From: Corylus avellana
Taxonomy: Eukaryota; Streptophyta; Magnoliopsida; Fagales; Betulaceae
Direction of reading: 5' to 3'
DNA length: 64,000 nt
Assembly: GCF_901000735.1 (NCBI RefSeq)
Contig: NC_081541.1
Span: 7,867,021 to 7,931,020, forward strand
A program made the translations under genes and the position numbers. Positions 38,201 to 50,983 of the stretch are shown here, one piece after another; the stretch's first letter is position 1, and each line of letters starts with the position of its first letter. The notes under the pieces were generated by a model. It was not told the DNA's origin and searched no databases. It saw only the letters and a list, made by a program, of their open reading frames with translations.

Positions 38201-41200
38201 AACCTTATCTCAAGGTGTTTTAAGGTTTGTATAGTTATGTACTACTTTTGTGTTTGGCTACTCGTTATAACTTTGCATGTTCAATAAACAGAGGCAATTG
38301 GAAACTCTTGGTGCACAGCGGGCTGGTCTTGAAGACATGCTTAAAGAGATGAAAAGGAAGGTGTGCATTATTATAAATCATATTCTTGTGCACCCCAGTG
38401 CATAGGAAGTGTGCAAAAGTTATGCCTTGTTTGGTTTGTTCATTGTGTGCACACGATCGTTTAGTGGGCATGTCGAATGCTTATTTATTTATTTTTTGAG
38501 GCCACATTGAATTCCCCCTCTTGAAATATTGTTTCTCCTGTATGCTTTCTGCTTCATGGAATACTGTGTATAGTTTTGATGGCAACCCAAACTAAAGTGC
38601 CAGTGAGCTCTAGCAAATGGTACTCCCTGTTCCTATTAAGCAGAGAGGAAGATGAGGTCATGGGTTCAAGATTTAATGAGTGCATGTTAAACTTACCAAT
38701 TAAAAAAAAATGGCAATTAAACCTAGAACGATATGTGGAATTCTTGGACTGATATGTTACCTTGTTTAACTTTTTTTTTTTATTCAACATATCATAAATG
38801 AGGATTCTTGGTTCTACATTTTGTTTTTGTAAATACTTGCTTATTTATTTATTTATTTATCTGTTTCTCATTTGGCTGATGAGCTAAACATGAGCTTCGT
38901 CGTTTAATTTTCTCATTTCTTAACCATAAGACTTACTGCTGACATCGCTTTCAATTATCTCTAGTCATTATTATAGTGATTATTTTCAACAAGATGATAA
39001 AAGTGAGTTTTGAGCATTAGTTGCGGCATTGGTCTATTTACATTATTAATATTCATAAAAATAACCACGGAACTAAGGTTCGAAACTTCTACTCAGCTCA
39101 TGAACTAAATTTACCAACTAATATGGTTATCCTGACTCCCACTTCTAGTTTGCCAGATATGATTATCCTGATTGTGCACTTATCTTCCCTTTTGGAATTT
39201 TCTGTTTGAGCTAGTAGTCTGGTGCATACGTACCAGAAAAAGCGTATCTGGTGCAAGCGTTATTATAGTTTTGGGGCTCTGCATGTAAAAATCAATCAGT
39301 TGGTTGTTTGCTTTCTACATATCGGGCTTGCCATTGTGGTGGTTAGAAAATTGTATCATGATCAATGTTTGTTCATTCTGTGCTTCCAGTAATTGTTAGT
39401 CTTGCTGTGATATATTATGATATACTTGGCTGTGCTTATGTTCTATGTATGGCTTCAGGATGATATACTACCAAAGCTGATGACATCAACTGGCTCCTAT
39501 GAGGATCTTTTCAGGAAGGAGATATCAAAGTATGATCACATTAGTGAAGAAATTGCCCAAAATATGGAGGCACAAGAACAATTGTTGTTGCAAATCCAGG
39601 TCTAATTTTTTATTTAACTGCAGTCGTTCTTTTTATTTTCTCTGAAAATCAGGTTTTTTTTTTTTTTTTTTCCAAATGTGATGTTTTACTGTGAGCAAGG
39701 CCTGTGATTTAACAGAATTTGCGTGGTCTGGAGAATGTGTCATGTATAAATCTGATTATTTATCCTTTTTACAGGCTCAAAATGATGAGTTTTCGGCCAT
39801 CTTTAATCTTGAGGACTATAAAGGTTGGTTGGGGGTTATAAGAATTTGTACTTTATTTACTTATCAAAAAAAAAAAAATTATACTTTATTTGTTTGTCAT
39901 TTAAATTTCTTTAATGCATTCGATTTGCTATCATTGATGCATATTATCAAATGTGGGAAAAATATCCATACATGTTATTCTTTTAGAGACTTAACAGTTT
40001 TGAATGGCACATAGTTTTTCATCTACACAATGATGTGCCGGCATGTCAGCTTCTGTTTGCTACTGCAATTGACTTAAGAGTGTCATATCAAAGCATACAT
40101 TTGAGAGTTGGGTATTGAAAATCTAATCTGATCATGGATTCGAAGTGATAACCTCATCAACACATGGGATCCTAGTTGATGTGACCGTGATTTAGTTCAT
40201 ATCCCCTGAAACTGTGAAACCTGTACCAGATCTATAAAATGGTGTATAGTTGTACCTGTTTCTCAACTCTGTTGGATGAACCCATGGGTGCATGCCTAGG
40301 GTTATGAATAATTTTAGGAGTGAGGATCCATGTTTCTTCTGTCCACCTGTTTCTGATAATATACATAATCAGATTCTATTCTATTCATGTTTCTCTAAAA
40401 GTCACATTCTGGTAGTCAAATGACATCGCATAATCAGATTCTTTTCTCATACTTTTCCCCTATTATCCGTCTCTTTTTAAATGGTAATATTTTTGCTTTA
40501 ATAAGTTCTTTACTTTCCTTTGAAACAAAGTAGTATAATTCCTTGCTTTGTTGATGCTAACATACTTTGGTGATATGCTTACAGGCTCTGCGTTTTTCAA
40601 TTCAAATGGAGTATATTCTTTTCTTTTCAATATGTTTTGTTTTGATTTTTTCCCTCTATATATTTTCCAGCATCTCGCGAGAAATGTTATAAGCAGATTC
40701 AAGCTGCCATAGCTAAGTTTCGGGAGATCAAGGATAACATCAATGAGGGATTGAAGTTCTATGTTACTCTTCAGGTAAAAAATTGCGCAGATGTTGCTTT
40801 AGACTGTATGGTGTTAGAATTTATTTTAGTAGAAGTTATGTTCAAGTATACACATTCCTGCCCCTCTTTTGTAGCTGTCTATGCACTTTAATACCATTAC
40901 TGCGCATAGATCTCTCGACATGTGTGTGCATGTGATTTTCACATCATTGTATCTGTGAACTTTGCTAAAAATGGCTAGTTATTTATTAGGTCTGCATCAC
41001 AAATATTTTTGATACATGAGCCAGTCTTTTTTCACCAGGATGCAATCACAAATGTAAAGCAGCAGTGCAGTGATTTTGTCATGACTAGAAACATCCAGTG
41101 TCGGGAAATGATGGAAGATGTGCAAAGACAAATGGCGGGCCTCAATTTCCAGGATGGTAAAAACACAGGTGCATACAACAGCAACTACCCTCCAGGAGGA

Positions 41201-41563
41201 CATCAGACTCAGAGATCCAATTCACAGCAGCAAGCAGATCCTCGTTCACAAACACCTTATTACCAGCCACGTGATCAGCCACCAATGGCAGGCTACGCTC
41301 ATCCTCCTCCCTCGTATAGCTCCCCACAGTCGTTCCCGTCTCCTTACCATGTTCCAGCTACTTCAGCTGCTCCATATCCACCTCCTCAGGCCCAACAGCA
41401 GCAACCTGCTAGCCACGAGTATGGCCAACCTGCTTATCCGGGGTGGCGAGGCCCATACTACAATGCCCACGCACAACAACCTGGATCTCTTCCTCGCCCC
41501 CCTTATACCGTTCCAGGTCCATATCCTCCTCACCAAAGTGGTGGTTACTATAAGCAACAATAG
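32236..41563 (+). CDS. ALIX: ALIX homologue, BRO1-domain ESCRT-associated protein
   Basis: Eight exons (32236..32913, 33270..34220, 35121..35210, 38292..38360, 39459..39599, 39775..39823, 40671..40774, 41039..41563) join in frame to 868 residues, close to the Arabidopsis protein At1g15130. Residues about 8-400 are the BRO1 domain: [11 protein letters not shown], then [20 protein letters not shown], the classic BRO1 core, and [10 protein letters not shown]. Residues 400-730 form the coiled V domain. From about 742 the tail is rich in Pro, Tyr and Gln ([16 protein letters not shown] and [11 protein letters not shown]), as in ALIX tails that bind ESCRT partners. It should act with ESCRT-III at late endosomes in sorting membrane cargo to the vacuole. 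The first exon is very GC-rich compared with the rest. Intron 3 (3.1 kb) holds an antisense L1 and intron 4 a SINE. Confidence 0.97.
35892..38010 (-). mobile_element. L1 retrotransposon, antisense in ALIX intron 3, degraded
   Basis: On the minus strand the reverse transcriptase region is readable: [17 protein letters not shown], then INGSPFGFF, a degenerate [11 protein letters not shown] (usually GDPLSP), and the catalytic [15 protein letters not shown] with FADD at 37585..37596. Stops and frame breaks are present. The 3' end, at about 35.9 kb, reads TGTGTACTAGGGTTGTACCC, then TTACTTATAAAAAC and an A-rich tail, like the other L1 tails here. The 5' end is cut off within the reverse transcriptase. 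I could not identify the target duplication, so the outer limits are approximate. Confidence 0.85.
38594..38709 (+). mobile_element. tRNA-derived SINE in ALIX intron 4
   Basis: The insert has an A-box-like TAGCAAATGGTA, a B-box-like GGTTCAAGAT about 50 bases on, and ends in an A9 tail. The flanks from 38579 and 38710 both start ATGGCAA and match at about 11 of 15, an old target duplication. Confidence 0.6.
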
Positions 41564-42980
41564 TGTACTGTGTATCATCTTATCCTCTTTGGCTGTAAAA
41601 TTTGATTGCTTGTGATATGTGTTACCCGTTGCTTTGTTCCATCGTGGGTTTACTGGATTGAATTTAGATAAATCTCGTTCATGATCGAATAGCTTATTCA
41701 TCTTGATAATCCCTCTGTTGGTCTGCATAATGTGCTTCGTATATACAAGGATTTTTCTATGTATAGCGACTAAAGAATGTTGAGATTTATTAAATGATAC
41801 TAATAATTTGATATGTATGATACACAAATCTTCTATTTACTAGATAAATGCAGAGCCATTTTTGCTGTTAAATATGTTTCTTTGCGGTGTTTGTTGTTTA
41901 GCATATTTTTGGATGGGCGAGTTTGGCCTCAAAAAGAGGGTAAATGAGAGGTTCCAATCAGTGATTTTTGTTTCATGAAGAGAGCAATAAATGATAATCA
42001 CATGTTCTAAGGACACATATTAGGAGGAAAACTTTGTTCAGTTTCTCCGTGGTCTCAATGCTGAATTGTTCATTCCTTTTGATCAAATGCCTTTCAATTC
42101 CTAGGGCGAGGTGTAATAAACGGGCAAATTGGAAGAATCCACTTTTTTGCTTCACGGACTAATCCCTGCAATATAAAGTGGCCTAATGTAAAAACCAAAG
42201 TCTATATGCCCGACCTCACTCAAACGCTATAATATGGTCCATGAACCAATATTACACTGCCCATTGTGATTCTGCGGACCAGTATATGTGCGAGAATCGT
42301 GTTAGAAGTATTATAACTTTTACTATAAAGCTTTTACAAATCAGTGAAATGATTAAACAATAAATCTGATTTGTCAATTTAATTAGTTAGTAATTGACTT
42401 GTTATTCACTCTTAAATCTTTTAACCAACTATAGACTATCACGTTAGTTTATAATAAAAAGAACTAAAAAAAAAAAAAAAAAAATCATTTTTCATATGTG
42501 CAAAGAAAAGAATCATTCATATTCAAAGTACCAGCCACATAGCCATTAGTTATTGTGCTCTAGCAAAAAGGAAGAAGTCCATGTCCTTGGCAGATTGAGT
42601 TGCATGGGTAGTGAATCCTCCCTTTGTCCCATCACCTCACTGCACGACACAGCTAGAGCATGCCCCATCCAAGGGTGACACCTGGTCATGCAATTACTCT
42701 AGGAGAACGCTTAGTATAACAAAATAGAAGCCATTGCAAGTATGATTCATTCTCATGAATCCTGATGCTCTGATATTCCTCCTCTTTCTTCTTTGCCATT
42801 TCTTCTCTCACTTAAGTTTGAATTTTCTTCGTCCTTTTGCCTTTTTTTTTTAGTTCATTGTTTAGCATTTAAAATTTCTGGGTTCCATGGATATCTCAAA
42901 TATCATTTTCTTCCAATATATGGTAGATTTTTCTGAAGATTGGGGACCGTTTAATTGTTTATAAATTTACATACTAAAAT
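41564..42980. other. ALIX 3' flank and intergenic spacer
   Basis: The ALIX 3' UTR presumably fills the first 250-300 bases. The rest is AT-rich, apart from a GC-richer patch at about 42530-42720 with no ORF or RNA structure that I recognise. Confidence 0.5.
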
Positions 42981-42992
42981 AAACAATTATCA

Positions 42993-43110
42993 GTCTCCAA
43001 TGAATAGTTCAATCGGCTGTGAACCACACCTCATGAAGTGAAGTCACTAGTTCAAATTTATCTTCTCCCTTCCCTTGTGTGGACATGTCTTAAAAAAATA
43101 AAAAATAAAA
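42993..43110 (+). mobile_element. tRNA-derived SINE, 118 bp
   Basis: The flanks aaacaattatca (42981..42992) and aaacagttatca (43111..43122) match at 11 of 12. Inside are an A-box-like TAGTTCAATCGGCTG, a B-box-like AGTTCAAATTT and an A-rich tail. Confidence 0.75.
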
Positions 43111-43683
43111 AAACAGTTATCATTAGCAAAGATAAATTGGGCTTCCATTCCGTTGCTTCTCCTTTATAATTTCTTGGGATAGTTCCATAAATGGTATGGT
43201 AAAATTATATATTATTCCTTTTTTATTAATTAATTAGTTAGTTTTTTTAATGAAATAATTAATAACCTTTCATTGGTCAAGTGTGTTGTTGTTAGTGTCG
43301 CAAGACTGAGACAGACCTCATCAGTTGATGAGCACCACTCGAGAATTGAAACGACCGACCGACATATACCATGTATGCAATTTATCATTATTTTACACTA
43401 AATTGCGAAACAGAGGAACATGAATGTACTGCTTAGAAGAAACGACAGAATCACTTGTCCTCTCTCACGGGTATTGTTAGTTCTAGAACAAATAACAGAA
43501 AAATGGTATCTAGCTGCTCTCGACTATGGTGGTTCACATCCTACCCAGTAGTTTCACCTTTTATGCTAATTCGATGATTGATTCTTGAATTGACAAAAAC
43601 CTCTCAGCCGTCGATAATCATCTTCAGATAGTTAACTGAAAATTGGAATACTTCGACTGGAAACGTCAGAACCGGCATGAGTT

Positions 43684-45997
43684 TCAGCTCCTCAGGCGAT
43701 CAAGAAGCTGCTAGTCATTAGAAGATAGCATAAGTACTTGTATCTAATATAACAAGTCTGCAGCATTAAATAAATATAAAAAGCAAAATAGTCTCTTCTG
43801 AATATGAAGAACGTTCAGGACACTTATGTGTATGTTCAATCATGTCAGGCAAAAATTATGGATGCTGGAAACAACTATATCAATTTCAAAGATGATTTTT
43901 CCATAAGGAACTTTTTGTTTTCACAAGAAAGGCATCCGAGAATAAAGGAAATTATGGGAGCTTATTTTCTTACTCAAGACCTTTGTGAGATTGTTGGGAA
44001 TGAAAACTCTTTATTAGATAGTAATCGGTAGTCTAAGGATCTCTCAGAGAATTTCATGATTTGTTGTTTAGATCATCAGAAAACTGGGGAAAACTACTAT
44101 TTAGCTGACATTTTCCAAATAATTTCAGACAAAATAAATCATTGGACCATTTTTATTTTGTAACCACTCTCCTAATATACATCCTTTTCCATGAAGGAAT
44201 TTCCATAGAAGCAAACAAGATAAACGCAGTGCTAAAAAATAAACCATCCTACAAGTAAAACACCATTCCGTCCTAATATAAATTTTTGCATGCATGTATC
44301 CACACACATGAGGACTTTGGATATATGTGCTGTTCATGCTGTAAATAGTGAACAATATACATGCACACGTGTGTGTGTGTGTGTTTTGGGGGGGGGGGGC
44401 TGATAACCAATGAAAAAAAAAAAAGTAACACAGAGACAGTCTTGAAAACTGAAACAGTATAAACTAACCAGACTTACCAGGAAAGGATACTGTATAATCC
44501 AACCTAGAACTGGAATCTGATAGACAAACGCCTTGACAGATGGCCAAAAACCGCTGCATGTACATTAATGGAAGATATATTTAAGAGCTGCACAGGTAAA
44601 ATAACTCAGTTTGGAACTTAGGGTAGAGAGAAGAAACTAACCCAAAGAGAACAACACAACCATATATTTCCAAGATTATACCAACTATTGGCCACCGAAC
44701 AAACAGGAAAAATAGTCCTAAAAGAAAAGAAGCTGAACCCTGCAGAAGAAAAGAAAAAGGTCAGTAATAAGATCTACAATCAAGTTAGATCATATATTTG
44801 TACATAATACGATTCAAAAAACAGGCAGTACTTTCCCTTTTATGCTAAACATCGAGAAGTAAAAATCTCGAAGGTTGGTAAGGATGCTTTCAATAGATTT
44901 AGAACAAGATTTCCTTTCGTCATACCTTGTAGTTTGCTTTGTTAGTGAAGAGATTCCATGTAGAGTGCCAACCAAGTAAAAGGGCTACCCCGGTCAAACA
45001 AAATATCTGATTAGATAATAACAAAAAGGATTCAAAATCATGCCCTTAGGGAACAAACCAAGCCAAAAAAGTTTGAGTTATAAATAAGCCTTACATTCCC
45101 AAGAGCAAGTAAACCCCTGTCAAAAAATAGAATTACACCAAGAAATGAGAAAGCGAAGCCAAAACCAATGAGACCTAGTCCAATCTCTGCAAGTTTGAGC
45201 CAAATTTCCCAAGGTTACACGTGAAATATGAATTTACATCACAAAATGACATTAATAGCAACAGAAGACAAACTGGTAAGCGAGGTTGATTCAGCATGCA
45301 ACTAGTCCTTCAGGCGTGTTTACCACAGAAGTACTAGGAAATTAGTTTCAAAAACCAAAGCCATTCTCACACTTGAAACTCAGCACATGTTGTAAAGCAG
45401 TCAAATATAACAGTGACACTAAGAATACACGCTCCTTGAATTCAAAGATATCACTCATGAAATAATCAGTTCATTCATAGCTATGCCTACAGATGATGTG
45501 ATTGTCCCAATTGATGCACAAATTTTGGAGACAAGCACAAGCAAAGTCAGGAGAAAGAGTGCAATGCTAGGACAAAGGTATAAAGCATGCTCGTGTTACA
45601 AGAATAAGAAACTAGCCATGTGAATAAAAATATGGCCAGTTAGTAAACTTCAGAGAACAGAATAAGTATTATTTAATGCTAAATTAAATAATTAAATCCT
45701 AAATCTGAAAATACCCCTATAATTAGTACTTTTATTATATAGGATTTATTGGGAAATCTATTAGTGAACCTCATGTCGGCTTTGAAAATATTCACTATTA
45801 CATTCAACATCAATTCTCCAACAGGCCATCAGCACCACGGTAAATCAATATGCAAGAAAACTTAAGCATTAGTAAGAATGTTGGATAGCAAACACTGACT
45901 GGAAACTGAACCAAGAATTTTGCATGCATGCATATGTTTAAAAACATTTATGCATGGGATACTGCTCACTTTTTTGCTCATTTATTTCATAGACCAT
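43684..45997 (-). CDS. GOT1: GOT1-like vesicle transport protein (Got1/Sft2 family)
   Basis: Six minus-strand exons, 45970..45997, 45095..45186, 44926..45006, 44642..44739, 44478..44553 and 43684..43707, join in frame into 132 residues. The start is MVYEINEQKKIGLGLIGFG, and four membrane segments follow: FSFLGVILFF, then NIFCLTGVALLLGW, FLLGLFFLFVRWPIVGIIL, and YGCVVLFGGFWPSVKAF. The conserved end YQIPVLGWIIQYPFL precedes a short LLDRLRS tail. Family members have about 140 residues and are tetraspan proteins of the ER-Golgi membrane that help in vesicle fusion and transport. The first and last coding exons are tiny (28 and 24 bases). The last is the least certain, but its acceptor, frame and sequence fit. 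Confidence 0.92.
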
Positions 45998-47840
45998 CTT
46001 GACAATTGCAGATATACTCCGTGATGGAAGCAAACAGGACACACCTTCCAATGAACTGCAACAAATGGAAGCATGTAAGAAATTAACACAAGAATGACTA
46101 TGAGTGTGTTTAAAGTTTGTAATACAAAAAATAGAAGAGAGAAAAATCTACTGTTATTTAAGACAATCTCCAGGTTTGGTGTAACATCAAACTGAAGCCT
46201 TGTTAAACTATCAATTTTTCGAGTTAATACCCCTATCATAAAATTTGAAAAAAATAAAAAAAAAAAAAAAAAAAATTCAATTTTGAGATCAAAATTGTAA
46301 AATCTTGAAGGAATTTTTTTATTTTTTTATTTTTTATTTTTTATTTTATATATATATATATATATAAAAAAAAATTATTCAATTAAGGAAATTAAGGAAA
46401 AAAAATTAAACTCTCACCGACTCTGTGCAACTATCCTTACAAAAAAAGAGCCTCCTTTGCTGGAATTGTTTTCCCAGATGGATCATCAAGAATTAACAAG
46501 CCCTAGACCACCAACCCACCCACCCCCCCAAAATATATATATATATATTACACCATTTTTTCCTGGATCTTCAACAGAACTCATTCTGTCACAACAGTTT
46601 CCATCCCATTCAAGTGCATTTCAAAAAAGTTGTGAACAGATTCCCAGTCTTGTATAACCCTAAAGAACCATTGACTTGATGCTATTATGCTGCTAAAGTT
46701 GTTTGTTTGTCAACTGCAATTCAAAGAGTTCAAGGAATAAAGTCTTTAAAGGTGTTTCTTTTCACCATACATCATGTCAAAATCAAATGTGGTTGCCATC
46801 CCCAATGCTAAAACCTGATATATTTTGAGAAAGTTTCCCACTCTTTTGTAACATGCTTTCACAAACTTACTTCATCAGCTTCCCTAACCTTAGAAAAACC
46901 CCAATGGTTGGTCATGTTGGATATGTTTGTTTTGTTTCCCTCGTAATGCAACCATGAGGTTGTACTCTCCTCTATGAACTTTTTTCTTTAATTACTATTC
47001 AGGGAATGGGCATCATAAATGCCACTTTGTAAATTTAAGATATTAATAATTTGTTAAAAAGTATCATAGCAAATGACACATTCCTCAAATTGTTTTCGGT
47101 TAAACAGATTTGAAACTTTTGATATCGGGGTTGGGCAGAGTTAACTACAAAACAATAATCCTCTATCTGAAGATTGCAAAAAACTGTATTTGGCGAAAAT
47201 TGTATCCCTTCTCTTCCTGAAAAGGCATCGATCTGATTGTACTTTATTTATTGTAATGAGTATTTCTACCAATTGCGTATTTCATTATCTAAATTTCATT
47301 AAAAGGATCCCATTTAACAATAAGTCATCCTCCAATGATAGGTTGAGCAGAGTTCAAACTACAACACATTTTGATAAAATCTCAAATAATAGTTCAAGCA
47401 CTGGATCAAACCGTAGATCCTCAATGGAAAAAACTTCTCCCGACATAATCTGCACAACCCTAGAAAATCTATCGATTCTCAAATTCCGAAGGATGATAAT
47501 AGATAAGTAAACACAGCCCTTCTAGCCCTAGCTAGCGGCGCACTGGGACCCAGTAGGCTCGACAGAAATTTATGGTGGCTCGAGCTCTACTCGAGCAATA
47601 GAATATGACCACACAAAAAAATCAGCCATTGAACAGCACTTAAAGATCAATATAACTATCAAATTCAGATATAATCCTCAAATTATATGATAATGACTGA
47701 ATCTAAAAAAAGACTATGTTACCTTATTTGTTGAAGTAGCCGAACCTAGTGAGGAAATCCTTGCTTTTCCGGTGAGGTTGTGGCGGTTTCCGGTGGTGGT
47801 GAAGAGGAGAGTGAAGACAGAGTGAATGGTAGAGACGGAG
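45998..47840 (-). other. 5' UTR of the GOT1-like gene, with a large intron
   Basis: Donor AATAAG|GTAACATAG (exon ending at 47723) and acceptor TTGTTGCAG|TTCATTGG (exon resuming at 46055) predict a 1.67-kb intron ahead of the coding exon. The first exon (47723 to about 47840) is rich in CACC and CTC, like a plant leader. The intron contains AT-rich runs near 46.26-46.38 kb but no element that I can name. Confidence 0.55.
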
Positions 47841-48138
47841 AGAAAACACGTGGAGATCAAGGGCGGGGCTTGTTTGGATATGAGGACAACTATCCCTCGC
47901 GTATACGAATATCCAGAACAATGTCCAAACAGAGTTTTGGTAACTCTGAAATTAATTTCGCTTGAAATAAAATGGTTGCCACCAATAAATTTTTCTAAAA
48001 TCTCATATAATTAATTTTTCATGAGTCGACCTGTAATTTTCCATGCTTTCCACTTTTTTAGTTTAGTTTTTCGCTTTTTTATTTCATAAATAAGTATTTT
48101 GGTCTTCAGATATAAGAGAAAATCCTAACAAATATTAA

Positions 48139-49105
48139 GGAGAAACTTCACTAAGCTCCCTTGAAGTTTCAGCTGATTTGATAAATACTCCCTATATTTC
48201 CAAAACTCTCACTTAAGCCCCCTAAACTTTGGTTTGCTCTCACTTTTAACCATTTTAACGTTAAAGTCAAATAGTTTGACTTTTTATGCCCATTTTACCC
48301 TTATCCTAAAACTATACCATTTTGTGTCTTAAAACTATAACATCTACCCAACCCAAAACGACGTCGTTTTCGGCATTTTTATTTTTATTTTTATTTTTTT
48401 TAAGAAAAGCAAAATATTAAAAATAAAAAATAAAAAAAAAAAAAACGAAATCGGGGTGGCTGACCACCCCATTTTGGCCAAGGGGTGGCTGCCACCCCTT
48501 GGCCGATCTGGGGGTAGTTGAACCACCCCCATGGCCAAAAAAAATAAAAAATAAAAAGGGATCGGGTGTTTTTGGGGGTGGCCGGACCACCCCCAAGAGG
48601 CTAGGGTGGTTTCGGCCACCCCATACCGGCCGTAAATGGGGTGGTTTCGGGCTTGAAAACTACATCACTACCCAATCTAAAATGACTTCGTTTTGAGCAT
48701 AATATTAACAAAATAAAAATAAAAATCGGGATGGCTCCAGCCACCCCCTTGGCCAAAAATGGGGTGGTTTCAGCCACCCCATACTTTCAATTACTCTCAA
48801 TTATAACCATTCTGTCAATTTTAGCAGTTAAAAAAAAAATAATAATAATAAAAAAAAAAAAACCAAAATATCCTTGATTTTCATTTTTTTAAATTTTTTT
48901 TTTTTTTTTAAAAAAAAAAACATTTTGAAAGTTGGAATTTTATACAAAAGTCAGGGGTATAAATATCATGTAACGTTTAAAATCTAATGGAGGGGTCCAC
49001 ATTGAGAGTAATTGAAAGTTCAGGAGTCTAAAATGAGAGATTTGAAAGTTCATGGGCTGTTTGTAAAATCGAGTGAAAATTTAGGGAGTCAAAGTGAAGT
49101 TTCCC
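48139..49105. mobile_element. Mutator-like TIR element with GC-rich core, about 967 bp
   Basis: The left end GGAGAAACTTCACTAAGCTC pairs with GGGAAACTTCACTTTGACTC from the reversed right end, and both arms go on with CTCCC, AACTTT and CTCTCA motifs. The core has two GGGGTGGC/GCCACCCC clusters (about 48455-48645 and 48728-48782), separated by a repeat of the CTAAAATGACTTCGTTTT type. I could not find a matching target duplication. Confidence 0.65.
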
Positions 49106-49319
49106 ATAAAATCTCAAATTGCAAATTTTTGAAAGTTTAGTGAAGATATTAAAAAAAGCATGATAATTTGAGGGGATAAGCTATGTTCCTTTTCTTTTCG
49201 GACAGAGTTTTCTTCTAAACTAGGTATGAGGAACTTCTTCCAACTCGGTCTATAAAAATAAACATGTATCCCTTTAAACATGTTTTTTTAAGGCAATGAC
49301 AAAGTTGGAATAAATAATA

Positions 49320-49946
49320 GGGTTAAATATTAAATTAGTCCCTAGGGTTTCACAACTTTATTTTTTTTCCCCCTGGGGTTTCATTTTTATCACAGGAGGT
49401 CCATGTGGTTTTGATAATAGACCAAGTTAGTCCTCCGTCGGTTGACCGTTAGTTGACTTAACGAAATTTCACGTGGACCAATCAAATGTTGACACGTGGC
49501 ATCTACTTAATTTTTTTTTTAATTAAAAAAAAATTTATTTTCTAAAAAAAAAAAACAAAAAATAAAAAAGATTGGGGGTGGCCAAGCCACCCCCTGGGCC
49601 AAGGGGGTGGCCGAAACACCCCCTTGGTACCCACTGGGGGTGGCCGACCCAAGGGGGTGGCCGATCCACCCCCTTGGTGCCCAGGGGGTGGCTCGGCCAC
49701 CCCCAATCTTTTTTGTTTTTTTAGAATTTTTTTTAAAAAATTAAAAAAAAAAAAAATTAAGTATGTACCACGTGTCAACATTTGATTGGTCCACGTGGAA
49801 TTCCGTTAAGTCAACTAACGGTCAACTGACGAAGGACTAACTTGGTCTATTATCAAAACCACAGGGACCTCCTATGATAAAAATAAAACCTCAGGGAGAA
49901 AAAATAAAGCTATGAAACCCCAAGGGGGGTCTGAAGTATTTAACCC
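49320..49946. mobile_element. Mutator-like TIR element with GC-rich core, 627 bp
   Basis: A perfect 9-bp duplication taaataata flanks it (49311..49319 and 49947..49955). The ends GGGTTAAATATTAAATTAGT and, reversed, GGGTTAAATACTTCAGACCC start inverted arms of about 200 bp that also share GTTGACACGTGG and CGTTAGTTGACTTAACG. The core (about 49565-49710) is an array of GGGGGTGGCC and GGCCACCCCC units. No coding capacity. Confidence 0.85.
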
Positions 49947-50057
49947 TAAATAATATTAATGATTCATGTGTATCTCATATGTTATTAAAAAAAAAAGGAC
50001 ACATGTCATTTTTATAAGCTAGGTTAAAGAAAGTTTCTCCAACCCAATTAGAAGGAA

Positions 50058-50227
50058 GAATAATGCTATAAGTCTTCCTAGAGTCATTCCAACTTTGATG
50101 TGGCTTTTAAAATCACCAATAGATCAAAAGTTAGTAAATCACATATCAAATTTCAACAGTAATTTTAAAAGCCACATCACATTTGTGATGACTTTAGGAA
50201 GATTCTAAGAGGACTTTAGCATTACTC
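50058..50227. mobile_element. Mutator-type MITE, 170 bp
   Basis: The flanks tagaaggaa (50049..50057) and taggaggaa (50228..50236) match at 8 of 9. The ends are GAATAATGCTATAAGTCTTC and, reversed, GAGTAATGCTAAAGTCCTC. It belongs with the 28460..28617 and 57509..57655 elements. Confidence 0.75.
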
Positions 50228-50701
50228 TAGGAGGAAAACTCTATCCTTTCTTTTCTTTGGTTTTCTTTTAAAGGAACAAGGGATTTTTTCGAAATTTTAT
50301 TTTTCAATTCAGTTTACTAAAATGACATTTTGTCATATATATATATATATATATATGTGTGAGAGTTATTATAATCATATGCTCAAAAAACATATATCTG
50401 TTTAAGAACAGAATTACAAAAAAAAAAAAAAAAAATTGAAATAAAAAACTTTGTTCTTTTAGTCTAGGACCAAAATTATTGTTCACTAGGTTGACACCAT
50501 AGTCAATATGGCCCTTAAATTCTGACCCATTATGTGATTGGCTACATTATTGATATATAGGCATCTAGGTTGCTGAACCCAAGGCCAGCCCCACTTTAAT
50601 TTGACTCTGATTTCGGCCCATCTACCACATGGACATGGTTGGTTTATTGTCATTCTTTTCCCAAGACCCAATTATAATTACTATAAAGTAAGCAAAAATA
50701 T

Positions 50702-50983
50702 GGGTAATTTTACTTACTCTCATGATGTTACGTGCCTTTTGCAAGCACTTCTTTAATATTCAAAGTCTCTCACTTTAGTATATCGAACTTTGATTTCCTT
50801 CCATTTTCTCCATTTCTATTGCAGTTAAATTAAACGGTAGAATGAGTAATTTCAGTAAAAGTATTTTAGCAATTTCACACATTTTCAAAAAAATCCTAAT
50901 GAAATGAAGAAAATCAAAGAAAATCAAAGTTCGATATAGCAAAGTAAGATACTTTAAACATTGGGAATAAGTAAAATTACCCC
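50702..50983. mobile_element. Foldback MITE, about 282 bp
   Basis: The end GGGTAATTTTACTTACTC pairs with the reversed GGGTAATTTTACTTATTC. The arms continue inward through ATATCGAACTTTGATTT, identical in both arms. There is no clear target duplication. Confidence 0.7.

Noticed and set aside
42540..42720. GC-richer patch after ALIX considered as a microRNA precursor
   Set aside because: I found no convincing match to a known plant microRNA and no clear hairpin by eye.
48139..49105. 9-bp target duplication for this Mutator-like element
   Set aside because: The flanks aaatattaa and ataaaatct do not match, so no duplication is claimed.
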